A stretch of DNA of 64,000 nt from RGIG5612 sp050944475 (GTDB lineage Bacteria > Bacillota > Clostridia > Lachnospirales > Lachnospiraceae), in the NCBI GenBank assembly GCA_050944475.1, contig JBMNRD010000004.1, forward strand, positions 176,925-240,924, written 5' to 3'. Below are positions 34,648 through 43,846 of the stretch, piece after piece (position 1 is the stretch's first letter; every line of letters begins with the position of its first letter). Position numbers and translations under genes: made by a program. The notes beneath the pieces are model-generated. The model searched no databases. It was not told where the DNA came from and saw only the letters and a list, made by a program, of their open reading frames with translations.

Positions 34648-35799
34648 TTAGCCAAGAATAGTTGCCACAACGAAACATGTTAAAAGCTTGAAAATCCATC
34701 CTACAAATACCGGACCTAACAACTGATGGTATTTCAGGCCGGTATACTCGTTCCATAATTTCGCGTAGTCTCCAAAAGCGGAATTAACTGTCATTGAAGC
34801 GGTTGTTAATAAGAATGTACCAATTACAACCTTTCTTGAAACTGTTCCCTCCGCAATAAGAGCCATCATATTCGGTGCTGCTACAGCCGGACTGATAATT
34901 AAACTGGTAACTCCTTCTGTAGGATGAATGTGGCATATTTTGCAAATCCATTCAATCGGAATAGTGATATACTGCCATACTCCAAAATGAACCAGCACAC
35001 CGATAACAAAGAAAATTGCGATCAGTATTGGAACAATAGTCAAAATTAACAGTCTCATACCCTCTGCGGCTGACCCAAACAGGGTTTCAATGGGGCCGGT
35101 CTTAGGTGTAAAACGTGGTATTTCTGCTGTAGGCACATACTTACATTTTCTATAAAGCGTAAACCTAAGAATTATCGGCAGAATTAATATTGGCAGGAAA
35201 ATACCAAGCAACATCGACGGTATCGGATTAACCCCTGCCGCTACCAAGAACATAACACTCAACGCAATGTTTGAGAATGTGAAAGGTGCTTGGATTAAAG
35301 TGGCCAAGGCAATTTGTATCTCATTCTTCGTTGCTCCCGCTTTTACCATTACCGGACACGCTATTCTCGAGGCGGCGGTAGAATCGCCGAGAATGTTATA
35401 AATAGCCGGCACCAGTACTGTAGGATTCAATTTAAAAATTTTCGCAACCGGAGAATACAGTTTTATTAAAGCATCCGTCAGACCAAGTCTTTCCAATATG
35501 CATCCAAAAATAATTGACGCAACAATAAAAACACCAACCGGGCCGACAATAAATACATCCCATACGTTTGCCTGAACCTGCGCAAAAATTGTTGTGAACA
35601 GACCTGACACTCCATCCGGCCATATCCCCAACATCACAAGCATTGCAACAAGGACGATTGTTCCAATGATAACCCACATTGTCCAACCTTTATTGTCTCT
35701 TTTTGGTTTTTGAACGTCGTCCTTTTTTGCTTCACTTACATTTTGGGATTCTTCGACTGTTTGAATGTCTTGAATCACTTCTTTTTTTTCTTCTCCCAT
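34648..35799 (-). CDS. Nucleoside-recognition (Gate) domain membrane protein, putative transporter
   Basis: Protein of 383 aa on the minus strand, AGGAGG upstream. Charged cytoplasmic N-terminus (about 40 residues), then about 9-10 membrane helices. The pattern ILGDSTAASRIACPVMVKAGATK and the mirrored SLIISPAVAAPNMMALIAEG resemble Gate/nucleoside-recognition domains, similar to the clostridial membrane proteins often found beside radical-enzyme genes. It probably imports the substrate of this locus. It is encoded downstream of the glycyl-radical-enzyme homologue on the same strand, 157 nt away. Confidence 0.7.
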   Translation of the reverse strand: MGEEKKEVIQDIQTVEESQNVSEAKKDDVQKPKRDNKGWTMWVIIGTIVLVAMLVMLGIWPDGVSGLFTTIFAQVQANVWDVFIVGPVGVFIVASIIFGCILERLGLTDALIKLYSPVAKIFKLNPTVLVPAIYNILGDSTAASRIACPVMVKAGATKNEIQIALATLIQAPFTFSNIALSVMFLVAAGVNPIPSMLLGIFLPILILPIILRFTLYRKCKYVPTAEIPRFTPKTGPIETLFGSAAEGMRLLILTIVPILIAIFFVIGVLVHFGVWQYITIPIEWICKICHIHPTEGVTSLIISPAVAAPNMMALIAEGTVSRKVVIGTFLLTTASMTVNSAFGDYAKLWNEYTGLKYHQLLGPVFVGWIFKLLTCFVVATILG

Positions 35800-35956
35800 A
35801 GTAATAGTAATTCCTCCTTTTTTTGATTTGCCAACAAATGCTGTCGAAAGTCTTTTTAGGCTAAAATGCTTATACTTCGAAAACCATCAACGTGCACCAC
35901 CACCTTTTATAGTTTTATCACTCGGCATTGTGTTTTGAATTGCCTGTTATTTTTTT

Positions 35957-38335
35957 CTAAATTTCCGCTTCTGTTCGAGCTATCAGGTTTTCCTGCAATG
36001 GCGGACTTAATTCAACAAAGTAAGAGCTGTAAGTAGCAACTCTAACCAGCAAATCCTTATATTTTTCCGGTTCTTTCTGAGCAGCCCTCAGAATTTCATT
36101 GCTTGTAAAATTAAACTGAACCAGATTGCCGCCATCGAAGAATGTTCTCACTAATTGAGTAAACTTTTTTAAGCTCGCTTCATCCTTTACGGAAGCTGCC
36201 GACAGTCTCATGTTGAGTATGCTTCCGTTTGTCAATTTCACTTGGTCTATCTTTTTTACGGAATTCATAGTTGCGGTCGCTCCGCTTATATTTCTTCCCT
36301 GATGAGGAGATATTCCTCCCTCGGATAGCGGTTCGCCTGCTTTTCTGCCATCAGGTGTAGCGCCCATAAGTTCACCATACGGTATATTAATTGTCATACC
36401 TACCGCGCTGCAAACGCTGCGCCTTCCACCCACCGTTTTATGTTTTCGAATTGTGTCACACGCAAACGACACTACTCTTGATGCAATTGAATCAACATAG
36501 TCATCATCATTGCCGAATTTAGGTGCTTTCGAAAAATGATAGAGCATCTCCTCTCCAAGGTCTCCTTCATAATTGTTATCCAATACATCAATTACTTGGC
36601 TCATTGTGTAGCGTTTTTCCTCAAAAACGCATTTTTGAAGAGCAGCAAGAGAGTCTGCAATATTTGGAACTCCGCAAATCGATGTTGTATGTGTCGAATA
36701 AGGTGCCGTTCCGTCCTTAAATCCGTCTCCGTATATATCCATGCCACGCTCAAGGCATACCGGATAAAGAGACGAACAAAGTGGAACAGGGACGTACATA
36801 CCGTAAATATACATATCCACGTTTTTGAAAAGATATGAATACTTAACCATTTCCTCAAATTGCTTCCGGAAAGCTTCTTCTATTTCTGCTATGCTCTTGA
36901 ACTCTTTGGGATTTCCCGTATGTGGTCCAATCTGCTCTCCCGTCAAACGCCTTTTGCCGTCATTAAGCGCTAATTCCAACATTAAAGGGAAATTGAAAAT
37001 AACCGCACTGTTCATTTGCGCAAAACCCGGAATCCCCGGATTATGACATCCCGTGGAGATGTATCTTCTGGCATGTTTCAGAGGAATGCCTAAATCCAAA
37101 AGCGATGCTATCGTCGTTTCATCGCTGACAAACTTCATTTTCCCGCGCAGATTTTTGGCAACCTCACAAGCCCTCATTACATATTTATCAGGATTGTTTC
37201 GATTCACTCTTACAACCACATCTTCAGCTGTAAGACCGACATCCTCCTCCGCGTCAAGAATAATGTAAGTAAGCTCATTAACAGCATCATTACCATCATC
37301 ATCACATCCTCCGATACACAATCCCTGTATTATCGGATATCCGGAATATGCTACTTGGAGAAAATCCGCCTGTAAATTAATTACTCCGTTCATTCTGATA
37401 AGCACACAACTCATCAATTCCTTAGCCCAGTCCCGATCAATCCTGCCTTCCTTTATATCCGCTTCATAGTATGGATACAGATATTGATCGCAACGCCCTA
37501 TTGATTGACCGGCCCCCCATCCTTCAATCATTACACTAACAAAGACAAACCACATCGATTGTACTGCCTCTTGGAATGTCCTTGCCGGATAGGCGGGAAC
37601 TCTTCTGCATATTTCTGCTATTTCAATCAGTTCTTTTTTTCTCTTTGTATCACTTTCTTTATCGGCCAGTTCCTCAGCTAATTCCGCATATCTATTGGCA
37701 AATTTCAAGACCGCTTGCTGAGAAATTTTTGCCGCTTCATAGAAGTGTCTCCTATGTATTTCACCCGGAATAGAAACATCTATTTCCTCAATTCTTCTGT
37801 CCAGATCTTCAATACATGACAATAAGCCTTCTTTAATTACCTGCTCGTAATCACAAGACGCATGGGCCTGGTGATGTTTATTTCTTGAATATCCGCCATT
37901 CTGGACAATGTTTTCCATTTTCAACCCATCAGGGGTCATCATTCCGCTCCATTTTTCAAAAAGAGAGCGTCCTTTCCACTTGGGAAGCAATTCCTTTATT
38001 AATTCTTTTTCTCTTTCCTCCAATGGCGCATACTTATCCCACTCTCTGTCATTTACTGTATCTAATTCCTCAAGTATCCAGTTCGCATCCAGCTCAATAA
38101 GCAACGCTCCGCCTCTTTGTTTTGAGGTTTGCCACCCGACTATTAGTTCTCCGTCGTCAATTTTCACCGTCATATTTGATAAAATATGATCTAATGCATG
38201 CGCTCTGCGAAGTACGGCCGGTAAATGCTCTGTTTCTTCATAAGATTCAGTCATATATAAAGCCCTCTCGACACATACCGCAGGCAACACAACCATTTTG
38301 TCTCTCAGTTTTTTTATTCTTTCTGAGGCAGCCAT
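35957..38335 (-). CDS. Glycyl radical enzyme homologue (PFL2 type) with the radical Gly replaced by Thr
   Basis: The start is ATG 38335 on the minus strand with AAAGGAG 7 nt upstream; the frame is open to 38368. 792 aa, normal for PFL/diol-dehydratase-type enzymes. The thiyl cysteine position is C430 in ISTGCHNPGI; most family members have GCVEP here, so the usual catalytic Glu (C+2) is Asn. The C-terminal radical loop reads LVRVATYSSYFVEL where the family has RVxGYxA: the glycine is Thr768 (codon ACT, plus-strand 36032-36034), while the rest of the motif through LQENLIAR is kept. The protein therefore cannot form the normal glycyl radical by itself. The radical-SAM activase, SDR and BKACE genes nearby imply a catabolic role. 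No frameshift or stop is seen. Confidence 0.85.
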   Translation of the reverse strand: MAASERIKKLRDKMVVLPAVCVERALYMTESYEETEHLPAVLRRAHALDHILSNMTVKIDDGELIVGWQTSKQRGGALLIELDANWILEELDTVNDREWDKYAPLEEREKELIKELLPKWKGRSLFEKWSGMMTPDGLKMENIVQNGGYSRNKHHQAHASCDYEQVIKEGLLSCIEDLDRRIEEIDVSIPGEIHRRHFYEAAKISQQAVLKFANRYAELAEELADKESDTKRKKELIEIAEICRRVPAYPARTFQEAVQSMWFVFVSVMIEGWGAGQSIGRCDQYLYPYYEADIKEGRIDRDWAKELMSCVLIRMNGVINLQADFLQVAYSGYPIIQGLCIGGCDDDGNDAVNELTYIILDAEEDVGLTAEDVVVRVNRNNPDKYVMRACEVAKNLRGKMKFVSDETTIASLLDLGIPLKHARRYISTGCHNPGIPGFAQMNSAVIFNFPLMLELALNDGKRRLTGEQIGPHTGNPKEFKSIAEIEEAFRKQFEEMVKYSYLFKNVDMYIYGMYVPVPLCSSLYPVCLERGMDIYGDGFKDGTAPYSTHTTSICGVPNIADSLAALQKCVFEEKRYTMSQVIDVLDNNYEGDLGEEMLYHFSKAPKFGNDDDYVDSIASRVVSFACDTIRKHKTVGGRRSVCSAVGMTINIPYGELMGATPDGRKAGEPLSEGGISPHQGRNISGATATMNSVKKIDQVKLTNGSILNMRLSAASVKDEASLKKFTQLVRTFFDGGNLVQFNFTSNEILRAAQKEPEKYKDLLVRVATYSSYFVELSPPLQENLIARTEAEI

Positions 38336-38509
38336 GTTTTTTCTCCTTTCTCTTTTTACTTTTTCCAAACAGGTTTCCGAAAATACAACACATCGGCAGC
38401 TTCAGTCTATCTGTTTCCCCCTTAAGTGGTTATTTCTTGTTGGAATCTTTCTCTTCCAAATTGTCATAACATCTCAAGGTTTCCGGGCAAACTCTTGCCC
38501 TGCATCCCA

Positions 38510-38538
38510 TTGCTATCTGTTGCTATTTCTTCTATAAT
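38510..38538 (+). promoter_or_regulatory. Promoter of the lysR gene
   Basis: TTGCTA (38510-38515), 17-bp spacer, perfect TATAAT (38533-38538). The lysR start is 78 nt downstream. An imperfect palindrome around ATATAAGGCAAATAT (about 38540-38555) follows at once and may be a LysR binding site controlling both this gene and the divergent radical-enzyme gene. Confidence 0.6.
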
Positions 38539-38615
38539 AGATATAAGGCAAATATAGGTTGAGGAGATGTGTGGCATTTATTCGTATAATTTTTTATTAG
38601 ACTGCAGGGGGCCAT

Positions 38616-39500
38616 ATGAATATAAAATATTTTGAGTATTTTGTTATTCTTTCGCAAAAAGAGAGTATTTCCGAAGCTGCCAAATCTATTTTTATGGAGC
38701 AATCGGGTCTTAGCAAGATTATTACAAAAATGGAAAATCATTATGGTGTTCAGCTTTTTAATCGAACAACAAAAGGGATTTCTCTTACCCCTGAAGGTAT
38801 GAATCTTTTGCCTTTCGCCAAAGCAATTACTGAAAAACATCATACTTCGCTTCGTTGCGTCCCTTCAAACAACAATTCAACTCTTATGGTTTATTACTCT
38901 GTGGGGCTAAGCAGATGGCTTATACCAGCCTCCCAACAGTTGTTTTTTCAAAAACACCCTGAAGTTATTGTTGATTCATTCTTCTTTCAATTACAGGATT
39001 TTTGCCAAGTTTGTATAAATAATCCGCCTGATATTGCCATTGTCTACGATTTGCATATTAATCAAGATATTAGAAGCTTTAATAAGGAAAAAATTATTGA
39101 GGATTCTTTTGTGCTCGCTATCTCTGATCAGCATCCTTTTGCCAATAGGAGTAGTGTTACTGTAGATGATTTGAGTGGACAATCCCTGGTTTTTGTTAAT
39201 GGACCGTCAAAGATAAATACACTCCAAATGTTGGACGAATATAATGTGTCTATTGATGCATTGACATATCCAAACGTGCAATCCGCGGAAAATGTTGTGT
39301 TGTGCGGGCATGCAGCCAGTCTTCGCTCAATGAGCGATATCTATGAAAACGGTTCTGTTTTTAGATATATCCCTATCGAAGGACTTCCTCCAACAACATT
39401 GTATGCCATTTATGGTGCTGATAAAAAATCGTTGGTTAAAGATTTCATAAAATGCATAAAGGCGGCAGAAAGAAAATATCTAAACCGCTCGCTGCCATAA
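38616..39500 (+). CDS. LysR family transcriptional regulator
   Basis: Protein of 294 aa behind AGGGGG. N-terminal winged helix-turn-helix (residues 1-60: ISEAAKSIFMEQSGLSKII, then LFNRTTKGISLTPEG), followed by a periplasmic-binding-fold effector domain. Divergent from the glycyl-radical-enzyme homologue, with about 280 nt between, and upstream of the activase/SDR/BKACE genes. This is the classical place for a pathway-specific activator. The ligand is probably the pathway substrate. Confidence 0.88.
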   Translation: MNIKYFEYFVILSQKESISEAAKSIFMEQSGLSKIITKMENHYGVQLFNRTTKGISLTPEGMNLLPFAKAITEKHHTSLRCVPSNNNSTLMVYYSVGLSRWLIPASQQLFFQKHPEVIVDSFFFQLQDFCQVCINNPPDIAIVYDLHINQDIRSFNKEKIIEDSFVLAISDQHPFANRSSVTVDDLSGQSLVFVNGPSKINTLQMLDEYNVSIDALTYPNVQSAENVVLCGHAASLRSMSDIYENGSVFRYIPIEGLPPTTLYAIYGADKKSLVKDFIKCIKAAERKYLNRSLP

Positions 39501-39546
39501 ACTCTGACTTCTTTGCCTTTCCTTTTTGGAAGCATCCGATTCCGAA

Positions 39547-39575
39547 TTGACATAGTGCTGTTGACTTAATATGTG
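39547..39575 (+). promoter_or_regulatory. Promoter of the activase-SDR-BKACE operon
   Basis: TTGACA (39547-39552), 17-bp spacer, TATGTG (39570-39575, weak -10). A second TTGACT at 39561-39566 could pair with TCTTTA/TTTATA around 39584. A weak -10 fits activator-dependent expression by the LysR protein. Confidence 0.5.
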
Positions 39576-39619
39576 TTTATATATCTTTATAAAAAACATT
39601 ATAAGGAGATGATAAATGC

Positions 39620-40525
39620 ATGAGTGCGAAAGGACTAATATTTAACATTGTTAAAGGCTCGTTTGTGGACGGGTACGGAATCAGAACTACAATTTTTCTT
39701 AAAGGATGTCCTCTCAGATGTGTTTGGTGTTGTAATCCGGAAGGACAATCTTTTCAGCCCGAAATACGTTTGCTAAGTGAAAAATGCAATGGCTGCGAAA
39801 GATGCATCAGCCATTGCCACTTAAACGCTCTTGAACTCCGAAACGGTATTGTTGAAATCAACCGCTCGCTTTGCGATGCTTGCGGAGAATGCATTGATTA
39901 TTGTTATACGGGAGCCCTGGAACCGTTTGGAACTTGGTATACCGCAGAAGAAATATTAGATATCGTAAAAAAGGACTCCAGTTATTATGATGCAACAGGA
40001 GGCGGTCTTACCGTCGGAGGCGGAGAGGCAACCGCTCACCCTGAATTCTTGCATGAATTAATTGATTTGTGCCACGCAGAAGGTATTTCCGTGGCTATTG
40101 ATACCTGTGGATATACTACTACCCCGGAAGGTTTTGATGCTCTTGCCAAAGCGGATTTACTGCTTTATGACATAAAAGGGTTGGATGATGTTGCCCATCA
40201 GCGAAATACAGGGAAGAGCAACAAACTGATTCTTGATAATCTAAAGAAACTGAACGATCTGCGTAAATCAATAATCGTTCGCATTCCAATTATACCCGGA
40301 TATAACTGTGATGATGACGAGCTTGAAAAGATTGCAGATTTATTATCGACACTACCGTCAGTTGAAAGGGTTGATTTATTACCTATGCATGAATTCGGGA
40401 AAATGAAATATGACCAGATTGGGAAAGATTACTCTTTAGTGGCTCATGAAGTCTCGGAAGAGCGCATACAAAAGATTATAGACATGTTTGAAAGTAAAGG
40501 TTTAAAAACCCAAAGTGGTGGCTAA
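39620..40525 (+). CDS. Glycyl-radical enzyme activating protein (radical SAM)
   Basis: Protein of 301 aa, AAGGAG at 39603-39608. Starts with the activase motif GSFVDGYGIRTTIFLKGCPL. The radical SAM cluster is CPLRCVWCCNPEG (family usually CHNPE, so His is Cys). Two ferredoxin-type clusters follow, CNGCERCISHC and CDACGECIDYC. GGGEATAHPEF is the SAM-binding GGE-like motif. Such enzymes abstract H from the Gly of their partner. The partner here has Thr at that place, yet the activase looks intact, which makes the pair puzzling. Confidence 0.9.
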   Translation: MSAKGLIFNIVKGSFVDGYGIRTTIFLKGCPLRCVWCCNPEGQSFQPEIRLLSEKCNGCERCISHCHLNALELRNGIVEINRSLCDACGECIDYCYTGALEPFGTWYTAEEILDIVKKDSSYYDATGGGLTVGGGEATAHPEFLHELIDLCHAEGISVAIDTCGYTTTPEGFDALAKADLLLYDIKGLDDVAHQRNTGKSNKLILDNLKKLNDLRKSIIVRIPIIPGYNCDDDELEKIADLLSTLPSVERVDLLPMHEFGKMKYDQIGKDYSLVAHEVSEERIQKIIDMFESKGLKTQSGG

Positions 40526-40592
40526 ATTCCATTAATTTTTTTCCACATATTCAACAAGAACTTCGGTCAAACAAAAAGGAGAAGGGAGAAAA

Positions 40593-41372
40593 ATGAAAAA
40601 TCGTTTTGAGAAAAAAATAGTTGTTATTACCGGTGCTGCGGGCGGAATCGGAAAAGCCACAACCAAATTGTTTGCGGCAGAAGGTGCCACCGTGGTGCTG
40701 GTCGGGAGAAATATCGAAAAACTTAATGCTTTAGTTAAAGAATTGAAGTTGAAAGAGAATGCATATCTTGTTTGCGGATGCGATGTGTCAGAAGAAAAAG
40801 AAGTGGCAGATATGATATCCGGCGTAGTAACAAGATTCGGTAAAATTGATGTCTTTTTCAACAACGCCGGCATTATAGGCTCCGTTGCAAAAACGCAGAA
40901 TTATAGCGTGGATTCTCTCACTGAGGCATTGAATATAAATGTTGTAGGGACGTTTAACGGAATGAAACATGCCTTGTTAATAATGCAACAACAACGCTCG
41001 GGTGTAATAATTAACTCCTGTTCAATCGCCAGTTTTCGTGGCAATCCGGATACCATTGGCTATGTGGCCAGCAAGCATGCCATTTGGGGGATGACAAGGG
41101 CTGTCGCCGTAGAAAATGCCCATCTCGGAATCAGAGTGTGTGCAGTGGCCCCCTCTCCTGTAGATACGCCAATGATGTCATACGTAGAAGATGGTATGGT
41201 AGAGATGGGCAATGGCGATAAACAGACTGTTCATAAACAATTAAGTTCTCTCCCTATGGGAAGGTATGCAACCCCGGAGGAAGTTGCTAAAGCGGTTTTG
41301 TTTTTAGCTTCGGAAGATGCTTCTTTTACAACCGGTTCCGCCTTGTTTGTTGACGGCGGCTTTATGGCATAA
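40593..41372 (+). CDS. SDR family oxidoreductase
   Basis: Protein of 259 aa after AAGGAGAAGGGAG. NAD(P) loop TGAAGGIGKATT, NNAG motif, catalytic Ser in NSCSIAS and YVASK (Tyr, Lys), and C-terminal GSALFVDGGF. Typical classical SDR that interconverts a hydroxy and a keto group. Its place between the activase and the BKACE gene suggests it forms the beta-keto acid that BKACE cleaves, or reduces a product. Confidence 0.9.
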   Translation: MKNRFEKKIVVITGAAGGIGKATTKLFAAEGATVVLVGRNIEKLNALVKELKLKENAYLVCGCDVSEEKEVADMISGVVTRFGKIDVFFNNAGIIGSVAKTQNYSVDSLTEALNINVVGTFNGMKHALLIMQQQRSGVIINSCSIASFRGNPDTIGYVASKHAIWGMTRAVAVENAHLGIRVCAVAPSPVDTPMMSYVEDGMVEMGNGDKQTVHKQLSSLPMGRYATPEEVAKAVLFLASEDASFTTGSALFVDGGFMA

Positions 41373-41390
41373 AATGTAAGGAGGATAAAG

Positions 41391-42404
41391 ATGAAACAAA
41401 AAAACCACGTTAATTGGGAAAAAATCGAACAGTTAAAAGAACAACATGGAGTCGGTGCTATCTTTCGATTCTATGCTGATTATGAGGGGGTTGATCCGTC
41501 TCATTCGGCATTACTTGATGATACCGTGGATATACAACCGCCATGGAATATTAATAAAAAAGTTGCTGTAACAACTGCAATCGTGGGAGCGATGCACAAC
41601 AAACGTTTTAATCCAAATCATCCAATGTCGCCTGACGAAATCTACGTGTCAGCAAGGGAGGCCTGTCTGGCGGGAGCCCCAAGTATTCACCTTCATGTTC
41701 GTGACGAAAACGGTTTTAGTGTTTTGGATCCGGATTTATTCCACCAAGTTATCGATCCGCTGAGGGAGGAATTTCCGGAAGTTGTAATTGATGGCTGTCT
41801 TGTATGTGAGAACAAAAAAGAATGGGATTTAATGAAAGTTCTTTTGCGCGAAAAATTATTTGAAGTAACCCCTGTTAATACACAGGCAACTTATAACGGT
41901 GACATGCTCTTTGCAAAGCCGGCTCATCTAATGATAGAGAAGTGCCGTCTGGTGCAGGAGGCGGGAGTAATCCCTCAAGTCACATTCTATTCTTCCGGAG
42001 ATGTCGATAATGCAAATCGTTATTTGATAAAATCCGGTCTGTTGCAAAAACCGTATCACTTTTTGCTTTTGTACGGTTTGCCCGGATGTAGTCCTATGAA
42101 CAATCCGGTAATAATGATGCAAACTATGCTAAACACGTATCTTCAATTAAAAGATATTGACCCGGATTGTCAAATAGCTGTTTGCTCCGCAGGCAGAGCG
42201 TCCAGTTTTTTAACCGCGCAAACAATGTTAATGGGATTAGATGTACGTGTCGGCATGGAGGATACCGTTTGGAAATACCCTCATCTAAACGAAAAAATAG
42301 CAAGTAACGCAGAACAATTCATAAACACAAAAACCATGGCTTCGACAATAGGAAGGGAAGTTATGACTCCGATGGAGTATCGAGAGTATATGGGCTTATT
42401 ATAA
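41391..42404 (+). CDS. BKACE family beta-keto acid cleavage enzyme
   Basis: Protein of 337 aa behind AAGGAGG. The zinc site HLHVRDENG, the VTPVNTQATYNGD segment and GMEDTVWKYP near the C-terminus are those of BKACE (3-keto-5-aminohexanoate cleavage enzyme) proteins. The family condenses a beta-keto acid with acetyl-CoA to give acetoacetate and a new acyl-CoA. N-terminal 55 residues are longer than usual. The specific substrate cannot be read from sequence; a terminal catabolic step of this island is likely. Confidence 0.88.
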   Translation: MKQKNHVNWEKIEQLKEQHGVGAIFRFYADYEGVDPSHSALLDDTVDIQPPWNINKKVAVTTAIVGAMHNKRFNPNHPMSPDEIYVSAREACLAGAPSIHLHVRDENGFSVLDPDLFHQVIDPLREEFPEVVIDGCLVCENKKEWDLMKVLLREKLFEVTPVNTQATYNGDMLFAKPAHLMIEKCRLVQEAGVIPQVTFYSSGDVDNANRYLIKSGLLQKPYHFLLLYGLPGCSPMNNPVIMMQTMLNTYLQLKDIDPDCQIAVCSAGRASSFLTAQTMLMGLDVRVGMEDTVWKYPHLNEKIASNAEQFINTKTMASTIGREVMTPMEYREYMGLL

Positions 42405-42457
42405 CAAATCAAATCTCCCTTATAAGAGTTTACGGTGAATTTTGCATAGCTTCCGGG

Positions 42458-42568
42458 GATAGGCTGCCCCGGTAGAATAAGCCGTAAACAAGAATCAGTC
42501 CCGGCAGGCCATACGTACCCTGCCGGGACTGTTGGTATTTAAAAATTGTGGTTTATTTGTGCACAACC
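42458..42568. repeat. Intergenic direct repeat, copy B
   Basis: About 111 bp related to 34160-34271, same orientation. The hairpin is perfect here: AGTCCCGGCAGG with CCTGCCGGGACT (42497-42530), preceded by a CCGGGG/CCCCGG stem (42453-42472) and followed by GTGGTTTATT and TTGTGCACAA. It lies between convergent genes. The rest of the 443-nt gap (42569-42847) holds nothing I can identify. Confidence 0.78.
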
Positions 42569-42847
42569 AAATGTTGTTACCCTGATACAATCCCGAAAAC
42601 CATCTGGCTATCATAGAAGACTGAGAATCCTTTGTTTGCAAAAATATTTTTAAAAACCGTTATTTGTGACTGACGCTTGCAGAAATATCTTTCATAAATA
42701 TCACACATATTATTTTCCCTTTGACTCCACGACCAGCCCCTCTGCGGTTCCTCGACAGATTAAAAGCATGTGAACAGAGCACTAAAATTCATCCTTTGCT
42801 TATTTTTTTCCGTATAGATGAAAACACCGCAATTCAACAAACAAAAC

Positions 42848-43729
42848 CTACATCAACATCAACATAACGATCCCCGCCAGAGCGGTAAGGATGCCGACAC
42901 AGATGCGTATCCAATTCTTCCTGAAATCTATTTCCTTGAATATCAAAATACCAATCAGAACTGTCCATACAGAGTTTAGCTGTATGATGGTGAAGGTAAC
43001 TGACCCCGGAAGCAGGTTGTAGGACTTGATGGCGAAGAAGGATGCAAGATAGAACAGCGCGCCCCCCAGTATGCCCATCAGGTTATCCTTAGTGAATGTT
43101 TCCTTCAGACAACTGAGGCTTTTCTCTTTAATGGCGATGAACACAAGTGCCGATAAGAATACAAACAGTGACACGTAAACAATCTGGGAGTGTATCAGCC
43201 CGTGATTGGTGGCGTTTTTCTGAAAGACTGCGTATAAAGCGAAAAGAACCGCACTTATCAACGCGCAGATGATGCCGCTATTGTGACTGCTCTTTTCAGT
43301 TTTATTTTTTATATTGAAAAGCATTGCGGAAGCCAGCAAAAGCAGGCTGGCAAGTGCCACGAATAAAACATTTGTACTCTTATATTCAGCTAAGAAAAGC
43401 AGGTTAAAGACGGCTCCGCAGGGGCCCTGGAGATTCTTCCACTGATTTGCTCTGGAAAGGCCGATTTTGTCAATTCCTATCATAAACAATGTTGATGCGC
43501 AAAACCATACTACACCCGCTAAGGCGGAAAGAAGCAGCATCGGATTGAAAAGCGAGTCGCCCGGAACCGGATTTGTAAGCTGTATAATGACATACATAAC
43601 CGCGGCTGCCGCAAAAAATCCCATTCCTTGAAACAGGCTGTAGCGGTACGGCGTTTGCCCGGACAACTTTTTCGGCACCACATAAGCAGTGAAAAAGAAC
43701 GAAGTTATTATTGCAAAAACATATCCCAT
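42848..43729 (-). CDS. DMT superfamily (EamA-like) transporter
   Basis: Minus strand. ATG 43729 has TAGGGAA 8 nt upstream and is preferred to a TTG at 43735. About 293 aa with ten membrane helices in two five-helix halves, as in EamA/RhaT-type carriers. Features: GYVFAIITSFFFTAY at the start, KNATNHGL loop between the halves, and LPGSVTFTIIQLNSVWTVLIG near the end. The substrate is unknown; metabolites, sugars or amino acids are all possible. Single gene facing copy B of the repeat. Confidence 0.78.
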   Translation of the reverse strand: MGYVFAIITSFFFTAYVVPKKLSGQTPYRYSLFQGMGFFAAAAVMYVIIQLTNPVPGDSLFNPMLLLSALAGVVWFCASTLFMIGIDKIGLSRANQWKNLQGPCGAVFNLLFLAEYKSTNVLFVALASLLLLASAMLFNIKNKTEKSSHNSGIICALISAVLFALYAVFQKNATNHGLIHSQIVYVSLFVFLSALVFIAIKEKSLSCLKETFTKDNLMGILGGALFYLASFFAIKSYNLLPGSVTFTIIQLNSVWTVLIGILIFKEIDFRKNWIRICVGILTALAGIVMLMLM

Positions 43730-43846
43730 AATCAATATTCCCTATAGCAGTCATCTTATCTATTGACAGAGCCGAGTATACATAGGTTACAATTATAATA
43801 ACACGAAATATGTTAAAAAATCGCCTTTTTCGGAGACAACACAAAA

